DNA of 64,000 nt from contig CP126122.1 of NCBI GenBank assembly GCA_030123565.1, positions 2,866,800-2,930,799 on the forward strand, read 5' to 3'. Shown here in pieces: positions 1 through 9,679 of this stretch. Position numbers and translations under genes: made by a program. Each line of letters starts with the position of its first letter. Within the stretch, counting starts at the first letter, position 1. The notes under the pieces were generated by a model. The model made no database searches. It was not told the DNA's origin and saw only the letters and a program-made list of their open reading frames with translations. The stretch is from Nitrospira sp. (GTDB taxonomy: Bacteria; Nitrospirota; Nitrospiria; Nitrospirales; Nitrospiraceae).

Positions 1-1952
1 CCCTCCCCCTGTAGGCGGTCGTCCCCGTCATCGCCGTAGAGTTGGTCGTGTCCGTCGGCATCAATCGAGGCAAAGATCGCCTCATTGCCGCCCAAACCGT
101 GGACGTCGTTGTTATAGGGCCCACTGAGAAAGATGCTGTTGCTGAGGTCGTTAAAGGCGCCTGGGTAATCGGCATTGGTGTGGGTTTCCAGATTGTTGGC
201 ATAGGACGGCGCATCCTGGAGAACGATGCCGAATTGGCCGCTCTGAAAGTTCTCGTTCAATGTCAAGATGACTGGTCCGCTCCCTTTGCTCACCAACAGA
301 TCGCCGCCCGACATGGTAAACGTAAATTGGCCATCCGGACTTTCCCACGTATTCCCTGTGCCGTTTGATCTAATTCCTCCTTGCAGCAACTGTCCATCTA
401 TGAAAATAGTGTTTCTACCATCGATATCCTCAATCTGATCGTGCCCATCACCGGTGTTCCAAAAATAAAAGTCATTGCCGCCGCCGCCTGCAAGGAGATC
501 ATCCCCGGCTCTGCCGGCCAGGAAGTTGACTCCACTGTTACCGATAAGTTCATTGTCCAGATCATTCCCCGACGCCCCAAACGCGAGGGATCCGGCAAGA
601 AGTAGCTTCTCCACATTGGCAGGAAGTTGATAATCAGGTCGAAAGGACTGAACCGTATCGATCCCCTCTCCCGGTACCTCACTCACCACATCACCAAGAT
701 CGGCAACAATGTATTCATCGTTCCCCAGCCCACCTGCCATACGATCTGCACCGAGGCCTCCGTCGAGAATATTTGCGGCACTATTCCCAATCAACACATT
801 GTCTAAGGAGTTGCCGGTTCCATTGAGGGGTTCCGCCCCCAACAAGATAAGCTGTTCTACATTATTGGGGAGGGAATAGCTCACAGTGCTGACGATGGTG
901 TCCGTTCCTCCGAGCGCCGCCTCAATGACCCGATCCCCAGTCTCGGTCACATAGTAGGTATCATTCCCATCTTCTCCCAGCATGATGTCCGCTCCGCCGT
1001 CTCCCCAGATCGAGTCATTTCGCGGACCGGCGTAGATCACATCGTTGCCGTCGCCTCCATGAATGCGGTCGTCTGGGCGTCCGCCAAAAATCAAATCGTT
1101 CACCGGCGACCCAGTGAGTTGGTTGGCCACATTAATCCGGTTGTTGCCCCCTACGATCACTCGGCCGTCTATCGTGACCGGGAAGCCGGGATCGTCGACA
1201 AAATTCTTGATGAGGACTTCGCGCGCCTCCTGTAGCAATGGATGGCGATCATCGGCGATGAAATTCTTTTCGATGTTGGCAATGGAATGACTGTCTAACG
1301 CCAACAAGAGAACCCCTGGCACACCCGCTGGATAGAGATAGGAAAAGGGGAGGCTGCTGAGCGGGGCAACGATACCGACATGATTCGCCAAGTTGCCGAC
1401 CACGTCGCTGGGGACGACCCAATTGGTAATGGGGTAGTCTGCGCTGGGCAGGCCAAGGTCATTGAGCAACCCCTTGCCCCCCAGAGCATTGAAGGTCTGG
1501 CCGAAAACCCCAAATCCACCAAATTGCTCAGCGGAATGTTTGGCAATGAGCAATTGGGTCAGTGAGCCACCAAGAGAATGGCCAGTGATGGACAGGGTGG
1601 CGTCAAATAACGGATTGTCAGAATCCGCACGAAGAATGCGATTTCGAATATCGCGGTAAAAGTCATCTGCCGGGTCAAATTGAGTGGGAACAATATCGAG
1701 CAACATCTGGGCATCGCTCGCGAGGTCACGGACATCCGTCGGTTCCGTTCCACGATTGACCAAAATCACTTCTTTCGTCCGGCTGTTAAAATAGGCCGCG
1801 CCAAAGTAGCCCGTCGCGTCGTCTGAACGCGAGTTGAGCAATGTCCAGATTTCATTCACTCCTTGAACAGCCGTCGGCACCAAGATCTGTTGAGGAGGCG
1901 ATGATTGGTATACTAGATTGCTGAGTGCCGCATAATCTTCGAATCTCGGCAT
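1..1952 (-). CDS. RTX-type class 3 lipase, C-terminus beyond the window edge
   Basis: The frame is open from the ATG at 1952 to the left edge with no stop, so the gene is incomplete. The first 250 or so residues look like an alpha/beta-hydrolase of the class 3 lipase type, with the nucleophile elbow GHSLGG near residue 105. From about residue 310 the protein becomes glycine/aspartate-rich RTX nonapeptide repeats (GGDGNDVIY, GGLGADRMAGG, GDDGDDRLQGEG) that bind calcium in exported proteins. There is no N-terminal signal peptide, as expected for a type I substrate. AAGGAGG precedes the ATG. The type I exporter genes upstream on the same strand (4405-9316) are the likely export route (inference). 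The upstream gene stops 14 bp before this start, so the two are probably cotranscribed. Confidence 0.85.
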   Translation of the reverse strand, partial: MPRFEDYAALSNLVYQSSPPQQILVPTAVQGVNEIWTLLNSRSDDATGYFGAAYFNSRTKEVILVNRGTEPTDVRDLASDAQMLLDIVPTQFDPADDFYRDIRNRILRADSDNPLFDATLSITGHSLGGSLTQLLIAKHSAEQFGGFGVFGQTFNALGGKGLLNDLGLPSADYPITNWVVPSDVVGNLANHVGIVAPLSSLPFSYLYPAGVPGVLLLALDSHSIANIEKNFIADDRHPLLQEAREVLIKNFVDDPGFPVTIDGRVIVGGNNRINVANQLTGSPVNDLIFGGRPDDRIHGGDGNDVIYAGPRNDSIWGDGGADIMLGEDGNDTYYVTETGDRVIEAALGGTDTIVSTVSYSLPNNVEQLILLGAEPLNGTGNSLDNVLIGNSAANILDGGLGADRMAGGLGNDEYIVADLGDVVSEVPGEGIDTVQSFRPDYQLPANVEKLLLAGSLAFGASGNDLDNELIGNSGVNFLAGRAGDDLLAGGGGNDFYFWNTGDGHDQIEDIDGRNTIFIDGQLLQGGIRSNGTGNTWESPDGQFTFTMSGGDLLVSKGSGPVILTLNENFQSGQFGIVLQDAPSYANNLETHTNADYPGAFNDLSNSIFLSGPYNNDVHGLGGNEAIFASIDADGHDQLYGDDGDDRLQGE

Positions 1953-1966
1953 GATCGCCTCCTTAA

Positions 1967-3358
1967 TCAGTTACCTGGTATGTTCGGATACATCTTCGGG
2001 AATTGCCGTTTGAACGGAAGCACGACGCGCTCTTGGAGTTGCCGCTGAGCCCGCTGCATGAATGGCACAGTGAATGAGATGTCATACAAACTCCCATCTT
2101 CTCTAAGAATCGCTACTCCAGCCGGACCCTTTTCCGGCACCGGTAATGAACACCCTAAATCTAATGACAGATAAGAGACCCCCGGAAACACATGTTTTCG
2201 ATATTGATAAATGTGAAGCGGGGTGCTCAACGAGACTCGAAACAGGTTTCCCTCAAGAAGGCGCTTCATTGGAAAAGTCCGCTGTTCACGCTCAGTTCTT
2301 AGTTCTCTAATAGCGAACAGTTCGGACCTCGCGGATCCCATCTGCAGCGTGTAGGACGGCCCTGGTCGTTTCACCGGTTTCGATTGTTCAACCTCGGTTT
2401 TCCCCCGTGAATAGAGAAAATGTGGTCGAACGGCAATGGATCCCGCTTCTCCCTCAGGGAGTAAGATCGGAACTGAATCATCAAGATAGAGATCTAACAG
2501 ACAAGTACGTTCATCGCCTTCATACCGTTCTACGCGAAACGCGATGGCGTCAGCGCCGGCGAGCGGCGGCTCATTCAGCGGCCGGAGTCCGAACCGCTTG
2601 GCAAACCCGGCGCTGTAGGACCATACATTGTGATCGGTTAATCCTTCTTCGCTCGTTTTGGCCTCAGACCGGCGCCATTTCTTCAGATTCCACTGCATCC
2701 AAGCCAGAAAATGATCCGGTAACCGCACCTCATGCATCGTGCCGGTGGTCGTGCGGATGTGGAGCGTGAGCGGATTGCGGAGTTGTTCGACGCGATCACA
2801 GGGAATCGTCAGTGTCACAACCGCCGTGCGCTGAAAATGCATCTTCCTCGCCTGATACAGCGTGAGCGGCTCTTTCCCACCACCATGGGTCAGTGTGGCG
2901 CGTGGCTCGCGATACTTTGTGAGATAGGCTGATTCGACGGCCTGTTGGTCTGCGGGAGAGAACTTGAGAAACGCCCAGGAGGCCGGGTAGGTGAACGGCA
3001 GCACTCCGATTGATCCTTCCGGATAGTCGATCGGAAGTTGATTATCGAGAAACACATTGAACACGCAGCGATCCAGCTCTTCGACCTGCCACACCTGAAA
3101 ATTCACCGCATAGGCACCCGTCGGTCCCGGTTCTTTCATCTTCACCCGATTAAACCAATCGCTAAATTCCGGAATGTATGTCCAGACGCCGATATCGCCG
3201 GTGTTCATCGGATCTTCCAGCGGCGCAACCGCAGGGGTCGTTACTAGCTCGGCGGCTGCCGTTGAATGTGCTGAGTTCGTTGCCTCTAATCCTATGGCCA
3301 GCCTGGATGCCAGTATGAGAACTGTTAAAGCCAACCCTATCTTCAATTTGCTTCTCAT
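1967..3358 (-). CDS. Secreted protein of two similar halves, unknown function
   Basis: 463 residues from the ATG at 3358, which has GAGAGGATC upstream and begins a clear signal peptide (MRSKLKIGLALTVLILA). A longer reading from 3505 lacks these features. I do not recognise the family. The protein contains two diverged copies of one module: residues about 50-215 start GVWTYIPEFSDWFNR and the second, about 240-450, starts NVWSYSAGFAKRFG. Both copies then carry a D/E-R-C-x-F/L-x-V/L-x-L-D strand and a YPEGS / LPEGE turn. The product should be periplasmic or outside the cell. It sits directly upstream of the RTX lipase (14 bp gap), which suggests a helper, inhibitor or chaperone for that lipase, but nothing in the sequence proves this. 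Confidence 0.75.
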   Translation of the reverse strand: MRSKLKIGLALTVLILASRLAIGLEATNSAHSTAAAELVTTPAVAPLEDPMNTGDIGVWTYIPEFSDWFNRVKMKEPGPTGAYAVNFQVWQVEELDRCVFNVFLDNQLPIDYPEGSIGVLPFTYPASWAFLKFSPADQQAVESAYLTKYREPRATLTHGGGKEPLTLYQARKMHFQRTAVVTLTIPCDRVEQLRNPLTLHIRTTTGTMHEVRLPDHFLAWMQWNLKKWRRSEAKTSEEGLTDHNVWSYSAGFAKRFGLRPLNEPPLAGADAIAFRVERYEGDERTCLLDLYLDDSVPILLPEGEAGSIAVRPHFLYSRGKTEVEQSKPVKRPGPSYTLQMGSARSELFAIRELRTEREQRTFPMKRLLEGNLFRVSLSTPLHIYQYRKHVFPGVSYLSLDLGCSLPVPEKGPAGVAILREDGSLYDISFTVPFMQRAQRQLQERVVLPFKRQFPKMYPNIPGN

Positions 3359-3620
3359 CTCAGATCCTCTCGTTTCTGATGCATTACGCTTGGGCGGACA
3401 TGCTTCATATTCATGGGTGGAGCAGGCTATAATGACATTCCCTCCGCCAGCCAATCTTGATCTCCAGCCTGTGCCTTCTGCATTGCCCAACTCTGTTGGG
3501 GACAAGGGCCGAGGTACATAACAAGCAGCTGCACATCCTATTACCTAGAAGTGCGCTCTTGTCCTGGTGAGACTGGCTCGAGATGTCTATTATGTTGTCA
3601 GCTCGCCGTGTGCCGTCATT

Positions 3621-4283
3621 CTAGGCCGCGATTGGCTCCTCGCAATCCGTTCCGCCGGCGCCGCCGGTCAGTGTATCGTTGTCGCTCTCCCCCTCCCATC
3701 TTGTCATTGCCGGTTCCACCATCCATGAGGTCGCCGGCCCCCCGAGCTGGATCGAACGGGAGAGAGTCGGCAACATCAGCGCCGAAGTCCCCCATCATCA
3801 AATCGTTGCCATCGCCACCCCGTAACACATCCACCCCAGAGCCCCCTTGGAGCAAATCATCTCCCGTGTCTCCATCGAGTTGGTCGTCGCCGGATTGGCC
3901 TAACAAGAGGTCACTCCCGGCCCCGCCGAAGAGCCGATCATTTCCGCCCTCCCCCTGCAAGCGATCGTCCCCATCATCGCCAAAGAGTTGGTCGTTTCCG
4001 TCGGCATCAATCAGGCAATGATGGTATCGTTCCACCCAACCCATGGACGTTGTTGTAGGGCCCGCTCAGAAAGACGTCGTTGCTGAGATCATTGAAGGCG
4101 CCCGAGTAATCGGTATTGGTGCGGGTTTCCAAGTTGTTGGCGTGGTAAGGGCATCATACAGCGTGATGCCGAACTGGCCGTTCTGGAAATTCTCGTTCAA
4201 CGTGAGCAGGACGTCCGGGTTCCCGTTCGACTGACGAGCACATCGCCACCCGATTTGGCTGAACAGCCTATCTGTTCGACCAT
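3621..4283 (-). pseudogene. Frameshifted RTX protein, paralogue of the lipase C-terminal region
   Basis: Reads from an ATG at 4283 (AGGAG upstream) to a TAG at 3621. The DNA from about 3960 to 4257 closely matches 10-310, inside the RTX lipase gene, and the rest encodes RTX repeats (GNDQLFGDDGDDRLQGEGG, LLQGGSGVDVLRGG, GGDGNDLMMG). The frame is broken at least three times: near 4230, where the stop TGA is met after about 28 codons; near 4010-4040; and near 3695, where the last repeat and a TDCEEPIAA tail lie in another frame. It looks like a partial duplication of the lipase gene's 3' half that has decayed. Confidence 0.75.
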
Positions 4284-4404
4284 GATTCGTATTCTCCTAG
4301 ACTTCCCTGCACCGACCAGATCCTTGAGTCACTTATTCGCCAGGAAATTTTGATCTGACCTCACCTGATCGCTTGCCGCCGTTCTACAACGGCAGAAACA
4401 CATT

Positions 4405-5766
4405 CTAACTCAATGCGTCCAATGTGCCAGTCGCACGCGCATAGTTCACCCGAGCGGCGTTCAGCTCAAACAAGGCGCCGACGAGATTCTCGCGCGCTCT
4501 TGCCATTGAGGTAATTGCCGTAATCACATCGAACTGGCTCGCTGCTGTCAGGACTGCGTAGCGTTCTTTGGCCAAAGCTGTTTCCTTCGTCGCCGCTTGT
4601 AATCCGGCTTGAGCCAACGCTGCCTTGTCTCTGGCCGCCGCCAATGCGATGCGGGCTTCGTTGACCTCCGTGCGCACTTGATTCAGCACCACCTGCATCC
4701 GGAATCCTTCTTGCCGCATTTGGCTGCGGGCGGTACTGATCCGACCTTCCCGTTGCCCGCCGTCGAATAATGGAATCTGGAGCAGGAGAGCCATGTTGTA
4801 AGTGTCGAGGCTGTTGTTCCAGCGGTTGCCGATCAGGCCGGTGTCGCCCTGCGCGACCAAGGACGGCAGGCGCTCTCCGGTCACGGAGGAGTAGCTCAAC
4901 TCTGCCGACTTGATCCGTTTCACCTGTGCCCGGACTTCGGCCCGATTGGTCACGGCTTGCTCCCAAGCAGCCTGAGCCGCCGCTGCTTCCGGGACCTGCG
5001 GTTTCAATTGATCCGTCAATGTCATCCGCACCTCGAACGTGAGGCCTAACAGATTACTCAGGGTGTTCTTGGCACGCTCCAGCTCAGCCTGTGCTGCGAC
5101 CACCTGCTGTTGCTCGTTGGCCAGTTGCCCTTCCAGGCGAGCAACCTCCAATCCGGTGGCGGCCCCTTCCTTTTGCCGAACCTTGGCGGTGGCCAAGAGC
5201 TCTCGAATCAGTTGTAGATTCGCTTGCCGCATCGTCACAGCGGTGGCCGCTTTCACCCCTTCGAGATAGGCCAGACCGGTACTGGCCATGGTATCGAACC
5301 GGCTGCTCTCGGCGTCGAACTCGACACCTTGGAGTGCTTCCCGCGAGGCGCGCCAACGTTGGATGAGGCTGAGGCTGAAGAGATTCTGGGAGGCGCTCAC
5401 GCGGGCATCGAAAATACTGAACGGCGCGGTACGAACCGGGGTGAGGCCGAAAGTGCCGAGGAACTGGGTTTGTTTGGTTTCTCGAACATTGGCCGAGAGA
5501 TTCGGCCGCAGAGCGCCCAATTGGGTCGTGACCTCCCCTTTTGCCGCCTCAATCCGCTCCTTCGACAGCAGCACCGACGGATTCTGTTGCGCGGCGGCTT
5601 CCATCGCCGCTCGGAGGCTCAGGTGCAGTTCCTGGACAGGGAGCGTGGTCGCCTGTTCCGTTTCCGTTGCGCTCACGAGATGAACAGGAATCAGGGCCAG
5701 CGTGACCGTCAGTGCCGGCAAGAGTCGCTCGGCGATTCGCCGTCGTGTGGTTCGTCGGAGGGACAT
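4405..5766 (-). CDS. TolC-family outer membrane channel of a type I secretion system
   Basis: 453 residues with an N-terminal signal peptide (arginine-rich start, then LLPALTVTLALIPVHLVSA). The body is long alpha-helical coiled-coil typical of outer membrane efflux proteins, in two repeats: LRAAMEAAAQQNPSVLLSKERI near the N-terminus and the AALAQAGLQAATKETALAKERY region near the C-terminus. It forms the outer membrane exit duct of the exporter. The HlyD gene ends 5 bp upstream, so it is the third gene of the exporter operon. Length and domain plan are normal for the family. Confidence 0.92.
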   Translation of the reverse strand: MSLRRTTRRRIAERLLPALTVTLALIPVHLVSATETEQATTLPVQELHLSLRAAMEAAAQQNPSVLLSKERIEAAKGEVTTQLGALRPNLSANVRETKQTQFLGTFGLTPVRTAPFSIFDARVSASQNLFSLSLIQRWRASREALQGVEFDAESSRFDTMASTGLAYLEGVKAATAVTMRQANLQLIRELLATAKVRQKEGAATGLEVARLEGQLANEQQQVVAAQAELERAKNTLSNLLGLTFEVRMTLTDQLKPQVPEAAAAQAAWEQAVTNRAEVRAQVKRIKSAELSYSSVTGERLPSLVAQGDTGLIGNRWNNSLDTYNMALLLQIPLFDGGQREGRISTARSQMRQEGFRMQVVLNQVRTEVNEARIALAAARDKAALAQAGLQAATKETALAKERYAVLTAASQFDVITAITSMARARENLVGALFELNAARVNYARATGTLDALS

Positions 5767-5771
5767 CCGCC

Positions 5772-7172
5772 TTACCGCTCTCTCAGGCTCTCTTGCAACG
5801 ACTTGAGCACGGGGCTCAGCAAGTACTCGATCACCCGCCGCCGGCCGGTTTTGATTTCGACTGTCACGGCCATGCCGGGGGACAGATGCACCTGCTTGCC
5901 CTCGACCTGGATGGTCCCGTGCGCCAAACTCACGCGTGTCGCAAAGACCAACCTGTCAGCCGACTTCTCTTTGTCGATCGGCATCGCGTCATCTGAAACC
6001 GTGAGCACCGTGCCAGGGATGGTGCCGTAGAGGGTGAAGGGAAAGGTCTCGACTTTAATTTCGGCCGATTGGCCTTCTTTGACAAAGCCGACATCTTTGT
6101 TCTCCAACTGCGCCTCGACTTCCACTGGATGGTCCTGCGGCACGACGACGAGCAATGGCTGCGCCGGGGTGACGACGCCGCCGACCGTATGGACCGACAG
6201 CTGCTGCACGACACCGTCGATCGGACTGATGAGCCGCTGCAGTTCTGCCTTCTGCCCGGCCTTGGTCACTTCCTGTGAGAGGGAGGCCGCTTTGGTCTCG
6301 ATGGCCGAGAGGTCAGCTTGTTTCGTCTGCTGGAATTCCGAGACCAGCGCCCGCCGATTCTTCTCCGCTTCGGCCAGGGCCGCTTGGTCTTGCCGGAGTT
6401 TTTGTCTCTGTCCGGCCAACTCCTGTAACTTATCGATCCGCTGTTCTTCCGCCTGGAGATAATCCAACTTAGTGACGGCATCCCGTTCCATCAGCCGTTT
6501 GAAGGCGCCGGCCCGCTCCGTCTCCATCGGGACGGTTGCTTCGAGCCGCCGGATGTTTTCCAGGGTCGCATCGACCGCCGCCTTGCGCTGCGCGATGACA
6601 TGCTGCGCCGCCTCCACTCGTGCCTGGTACTCGGCCAACTGATCACGGAGCAATTGTTGTTGCAGCAAGACGTATTGGGGATCGCTATCCGGCGGTGCCC
6701 CAAACGTGGGCGCTCCTGCGATGAGGGCCTGGAGGCGCGCGGCCTCGACCTTAGCCGCGCGATACTCATTGGAGGCGCGGTCACGGTCTGCACGATTTTG
6801 GGTCGGATCGAGTTCAATCAACACATCCCCTTGTTTCACCACCTGGCCGTCCTGCACCTGGATGGAGGCGATCACACCAGTCTCATAGGGTTGAATCACT
6901 TTTGAATAGCCGCTGGGGATGATCTTCCCCTGCGCCGTGGCCACGATGTCGATCCGCCCGACCGAAGCCCACACCACCGAGACCGTGAAGAGTGCCATGA
7001 TCGTCCACAGGATGGCCCGGCCGATCGGCGAGGGAGGCGCGTCTTGAATCTCCAGTGCCGCCGGCAGGAACTCGACCGATCTCCGCGAGGGGGTGGCCAC
7101 AACCGGCTGTCGTCTCTCCGCCTCCCAGGCTGCAGACCAGACCTGCCACCATCTCATCATGCTCGTCCTCAT
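5772..7172 (-). CDS. HlyD-family type I secretion adaptor
   Basis: 466 residues. A single transmembrane helix near residues 50-72 (ILWTIMALFTVSVVWASVG) follows a cytoplasmic N-terminus. A lipoyl/biotinyl-like half motif follows (GVIASIQVQDGQVVKQGDVL), then a long coiled-coil from about 130 to 300, and a beta-barrel with the second lipoyl half (LQRLISPIDGVVQQLSVHTVGGVV). This is the classic membrane fusion protein of type I exporters, bridging the ABC transporter and TolC. Its ATG overlaps the stop of the ABC gene in an ATGA, so translation is probably coupled. Confidence 0.93.
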   Translation of the reverse strand: MRTSMMRWWQVWSAAWEAERRQPVVATPSRRSVEFLPAALEIQDAPPSPIGRAILWTIMALFTVSVVWASVGRIDIVATAQGKIIPSGYSKVIQPYETGVIASIQVQDGQVVKQGDVLIELDPTQNRADRDRASNEYRAAKVEAARLQALIAGAPTFGAPPDSDPQYVLLQQQLLRDQLAEYQARVEAAQHVIAQRKAAVDATLENIRRLEATVPMETERAGAFKRLMERDAVTKLDYLQAEEQRIDKLQELAGQRQKLRQDQAALAEAEKNRRALVSEFQQTKQADLSAIETKAASLSQEVTKAGQKAELQRLISPIDGVVQQLSVHTVGGVVTPAQPLLVVVPQDHPVEVEAQLENKDVGFVKEGQSAEIKVETFPFTLYGTIPGTVLTVSDDAMPIDKEKSADRLVFATRVSLAHGTIQVEGKQVHLSPGMAVTVEIKTGRRRVIEYLLSPVLKSLQESLRER

Positions 7173-9316
7173 GCGACCTTCCCTTCCTGGTGGGCGTGCA
7201 GTCGATGATACATGCCTTGACGTTTCAGCAACTCCTCGTGCGTGCCCTGTTCCACCAGCTGTCCTTGATCGATGACATAGATCCGATGCGCGGGACGCAC
7301 CGTGCTCAGCCGATGGGCAATGATAATGACCGTGCGACCCTTGCAGATCTGCGCCATGTTCTGCTGAATGATTGCTTCGGATTCGTAGTCCAAAGCACTG
7401 GTGGCTTCGTCGAAGATGAGGATGCGCGGGTTTGCCACAAGGGCACGGGCGATGGCAATCCGTTGCCGTTGGCCGCCGGAGAGGGAACAGCCGTGCTCCC
7501 CGACGATCGTGTCGTACCCCTCCGGAAGTTCAAGGATAAACTCGTGAGCACCCGCCAGTTTGGCCGCCTGAATCACACGATCCATGGAGAGGCCCGGATC
7601 GGTCAGTGCAATGTTGTCCCGCACGGAACGATTGAAGAGAAAGTTCTCCTGCAGCACCACACCCACTTGCCTTCGCAACCAGGCCGGATCGACCTGCGCA
7701 AGATCGACGCCATCGACCAAGACGCGACCTCGTTCCGGGACATACAGACGTTGAATCAGTTTGGTGATGGTGCTCTTACCTGAACCAGAACGGCCGACGA
7801 TGCCGATGACCTGGCCCGGGTGGATCATGAGGGAGACCTTGCGCAGGACTTCGCGGCTGTCTGGACGGTAACGAAAGGTGACCTCATCCAGCGTGATCTG
7901 GCCCGCCACCTGCGGCAGAGTCGTCCGGTTCGGATTGTAGGAAGGCTCCGGCCTGCTGTTCAGCACATCCCCCAACCGCTGCATCGAAATGCCGACCTGC
8001 TGGAACTCTTGCCACAGATTCACCAACCGCAGTAATGGCCCCGTCACCTGACCGGCCAGCATGTTGAAGGCGATGAGCTGCCCAATGCTCAGGTCCCCGC
8101 CGATGACCAGATAGGCGCCGGTCCACAAAATGGCAATGGTCGTGACCTTTTGGATGAACGAGGCGATCTGGCCGGCGATCGTGATGAGGCTCGTCGCCTT
8201 GAAGCTGGCGCCGACGTAGCCGGCCAATTGTTCGTCCCAGCGGCGCTGGAGGGGAGGCTCGACGGCGAGAGCCTTCACGGTTTGGATGCCGCTGATGGTC
8301 TCGACGAGGAAGGATTGATTCTCGGCTCCGCGATTGAATTTCTCATTGAGGCGGGTTCGGATCAGCGGGGTGATCCCCACCGACAGGATCGCGTAGAGGG
8401 GCAGCGAGGCGAGGACGACCAGGGTCAGCGTCGAGCTGTAGCACCACATGACAGCAAGGAAGACCGCCGTGAACAGGACATCGAGCACGACAGTCACAGA
8501 ATTGCTCGTCAAGAACTGGCGGATTTGTTCAAGCTCGCGCACTCGTGCGACCGTATCGCCCACCCGGCGCGCTTCAAAATAGGCCAGCGGCAGCGCGAGG
8601 ACATGCCGAAAGAGCTGGGCGCCGAGGCCCACGTCGATCCGGTTGCTGGTGTGCGCAAAGAGGTACGTCCGCAGGCCGCTCAACAACACATCGAACAGCG
8701 CCAGCGCGACCATGCCGACCGCCATGACATGAAGCGTCGTGAAACCCTTGTGCACAAGCACTTTGTCGATGACGACTTGCGTGAAGAGCGGGGTGACGAG
8801 CGCAAAGAGCTGCACGAAAAAGGAGGCGAGCAGCACTTCGCCGAACAACCGCCGGTGTTTGACGATCGCCGGGATGAACCAGCTGAAGCCGAAGGCGACA
8901 TCTTCGGGACGCAGACCAGCTCGTTTGGTGACCAGAAGGAGATCCCCGGTCCATCGCGCCTCGAAACACGCTTTGGTCAGGATCGTAGGCTGCGGCTGGA
9001 GCGGGTCATGAAGGAGTACCCGCTCTGCCTCCACTTTCGCCAGCAGCGCACAACGCCCGTCGGTGCAGACCGCGATGGCGGGGAGCGGCTTGTCGGTCAA
9101 GTTGGCCCACGTGGCCGTGACCCGCCCGGCCTTCAACCCCACGTGTTTGGCGGCGCGTAGCAGCTCACGTTGCGTGAGCGGCCGTCCCGTTTCACCGAAT
9201 TGATGCTGAAGTTGCGCACCATCGGCCGCCAGGCCGTGAAACCGCGCCAGTAACAACAGACAATGGAGTCCCGTATCCGGAGCGGGCGGACTGGACTCGT
9301 GGGCGGGTACGTCCAT
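7169..9316 (-). CDS. HlyB-like type I secretion ABC transporter with inactive C39-like domain
   Basis: 715 residues in the order C39-like domain (about 1-135), six-helix ABC exporter membrane domain (about 150-440) and nucleotide-binding domain (about 475-710). The NBD has Walker A GRSGSGKST, signature LSGGQRQRIA, Walker B ILIFDEATSALD and H-loop IIAHRLST. The peptidase-like domain carries DTGLHCLLLLA where an active C39 peptidase has a DCGP-type cysteine, so it should bind substrate without cleaving it, as in HlyB. RTX proteins are the usual substrates of such exporters, and the RTX lipase encoded downstream is the obvious candidate. Confidence 0.94.
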   Translation of the reverse strand: MDVPAHESSPPAPDTGLHCLLLLARFHGLAADGAQLQHQFGETGRPLTQRELLRAAKHVGLKAGRVTATWANLTDKPLPAIAVCTDGRCALLAKVEAERVLLHDPLQPQPTILTKACFEARWTGDLLLVTKRAGLRPEDVAFGFSWFIPAIVKHRRLFGEVLLASFFVQLFALVTPLFTQVVIDKVLVHKGFTTLHVMAVGMVALALFDVLLSGLRTYLFAHTSNRIDVGLGAQLFRHVLALPLAYFEARRVGDTVARVRELEQIRQFLTSNSVTVVLDVLFTAVFLAVMWCYSSTLTLVVLASLPLYAILSVGITPLIRTRLNEKFNRGAENQSFLVETISGIQTVKALAVEPPLQRRWDEQLAGYVGASFKATSLITIAGQIASFIQKVTTIAILWTGAYLVIGGDLSIGQLIAFNMLAGQVTGPLLRLVNLWQEFQQVGISMQRLGDVLNSRPEPSYNPNRTTLPQVAGQITLDEVTFRYRPDSREVLRKVSLMIHPGQVIGIVGRSGSGKSTITKLIQRLYVPERGRVLVDGVDLAQVDPAWLRRQVGVVLQENFLFNRSVRDNIALTDPGLSMDRVIQAAKLAGAHEFILELPEGYDTIVGEHGCSLSGGQRQRIAIARALVANPRILIFDEATSALDYESEAIIQQNMAQICKGRTVIIIAHRLSTVRPAHRIYVIDQGQLVEQGTHEELLKRQGMYHRLHAHQEGKVA

Positions 9317-9343
9317 GGAGATCGTGTTTCGTCCGAGGGTGGA

Positions 9344-9679
9344 TTATGACTGAACGGTGGGCGTGCGTTGGAGGCCCTTCACCACCTGGGTGAGTTGCTG
9401 GTGCAAGCGCACAAGTGCGTCGAGTGGGAGCGCCACGCGCGTGGCAACCCGGCCGTCGAGTTGCCTCGGCAACGTGGCACCCTGCTGCGCCCGCTGGAGG
9501 ACCGTACCCATCAGAGCCGGTTCCAGGAAACCAAAATCCAGATAGGCCAGCCCTTGGGCGACGCTCACGTGGGCGTAGTTGGCCAAGACAGGTTGACTGG
9601 TTTCATAGTCTGCCTTCAACTGTACCGGCATGGCGACTGTTCGGTCATTGGGCTGCTTCGTTGAGGATTGCTCTGCCAT
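9344..9679 (-). CDS. DUF3467-like small protein heading the exporter operon
   Basis: 111 residues, preceded by an AGGAGGACAG-type ribosome site. The segment PVLANYAHVSVAQGLAYLDFG resembles the start of DUF3467 proteins (xVYANxVxVxxSxxxxxLDFG). The end, TRVALPLDALVRLHQQL, fits the helix that closes that fold. It lies 27 bp upstream of the ABC transporter on the same strand and is presumably cotranscribed. DUF3467 proteins are small cytoplasmic proteins of unknown role. A part in substrate handling or regulation of the exporter is a guess from position only. Confidence 0.65.
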   Translation of the reverse strand: MAEQSSTKQPNDRTVAMPVQLKADYETSQPVLANYAHVSVAQGLAYLDFGFLEPALMGTVLQRAQQGATLPRQLDGRVATRVALPLDALVRLHQQLTQVVKGLQRTPTVQS

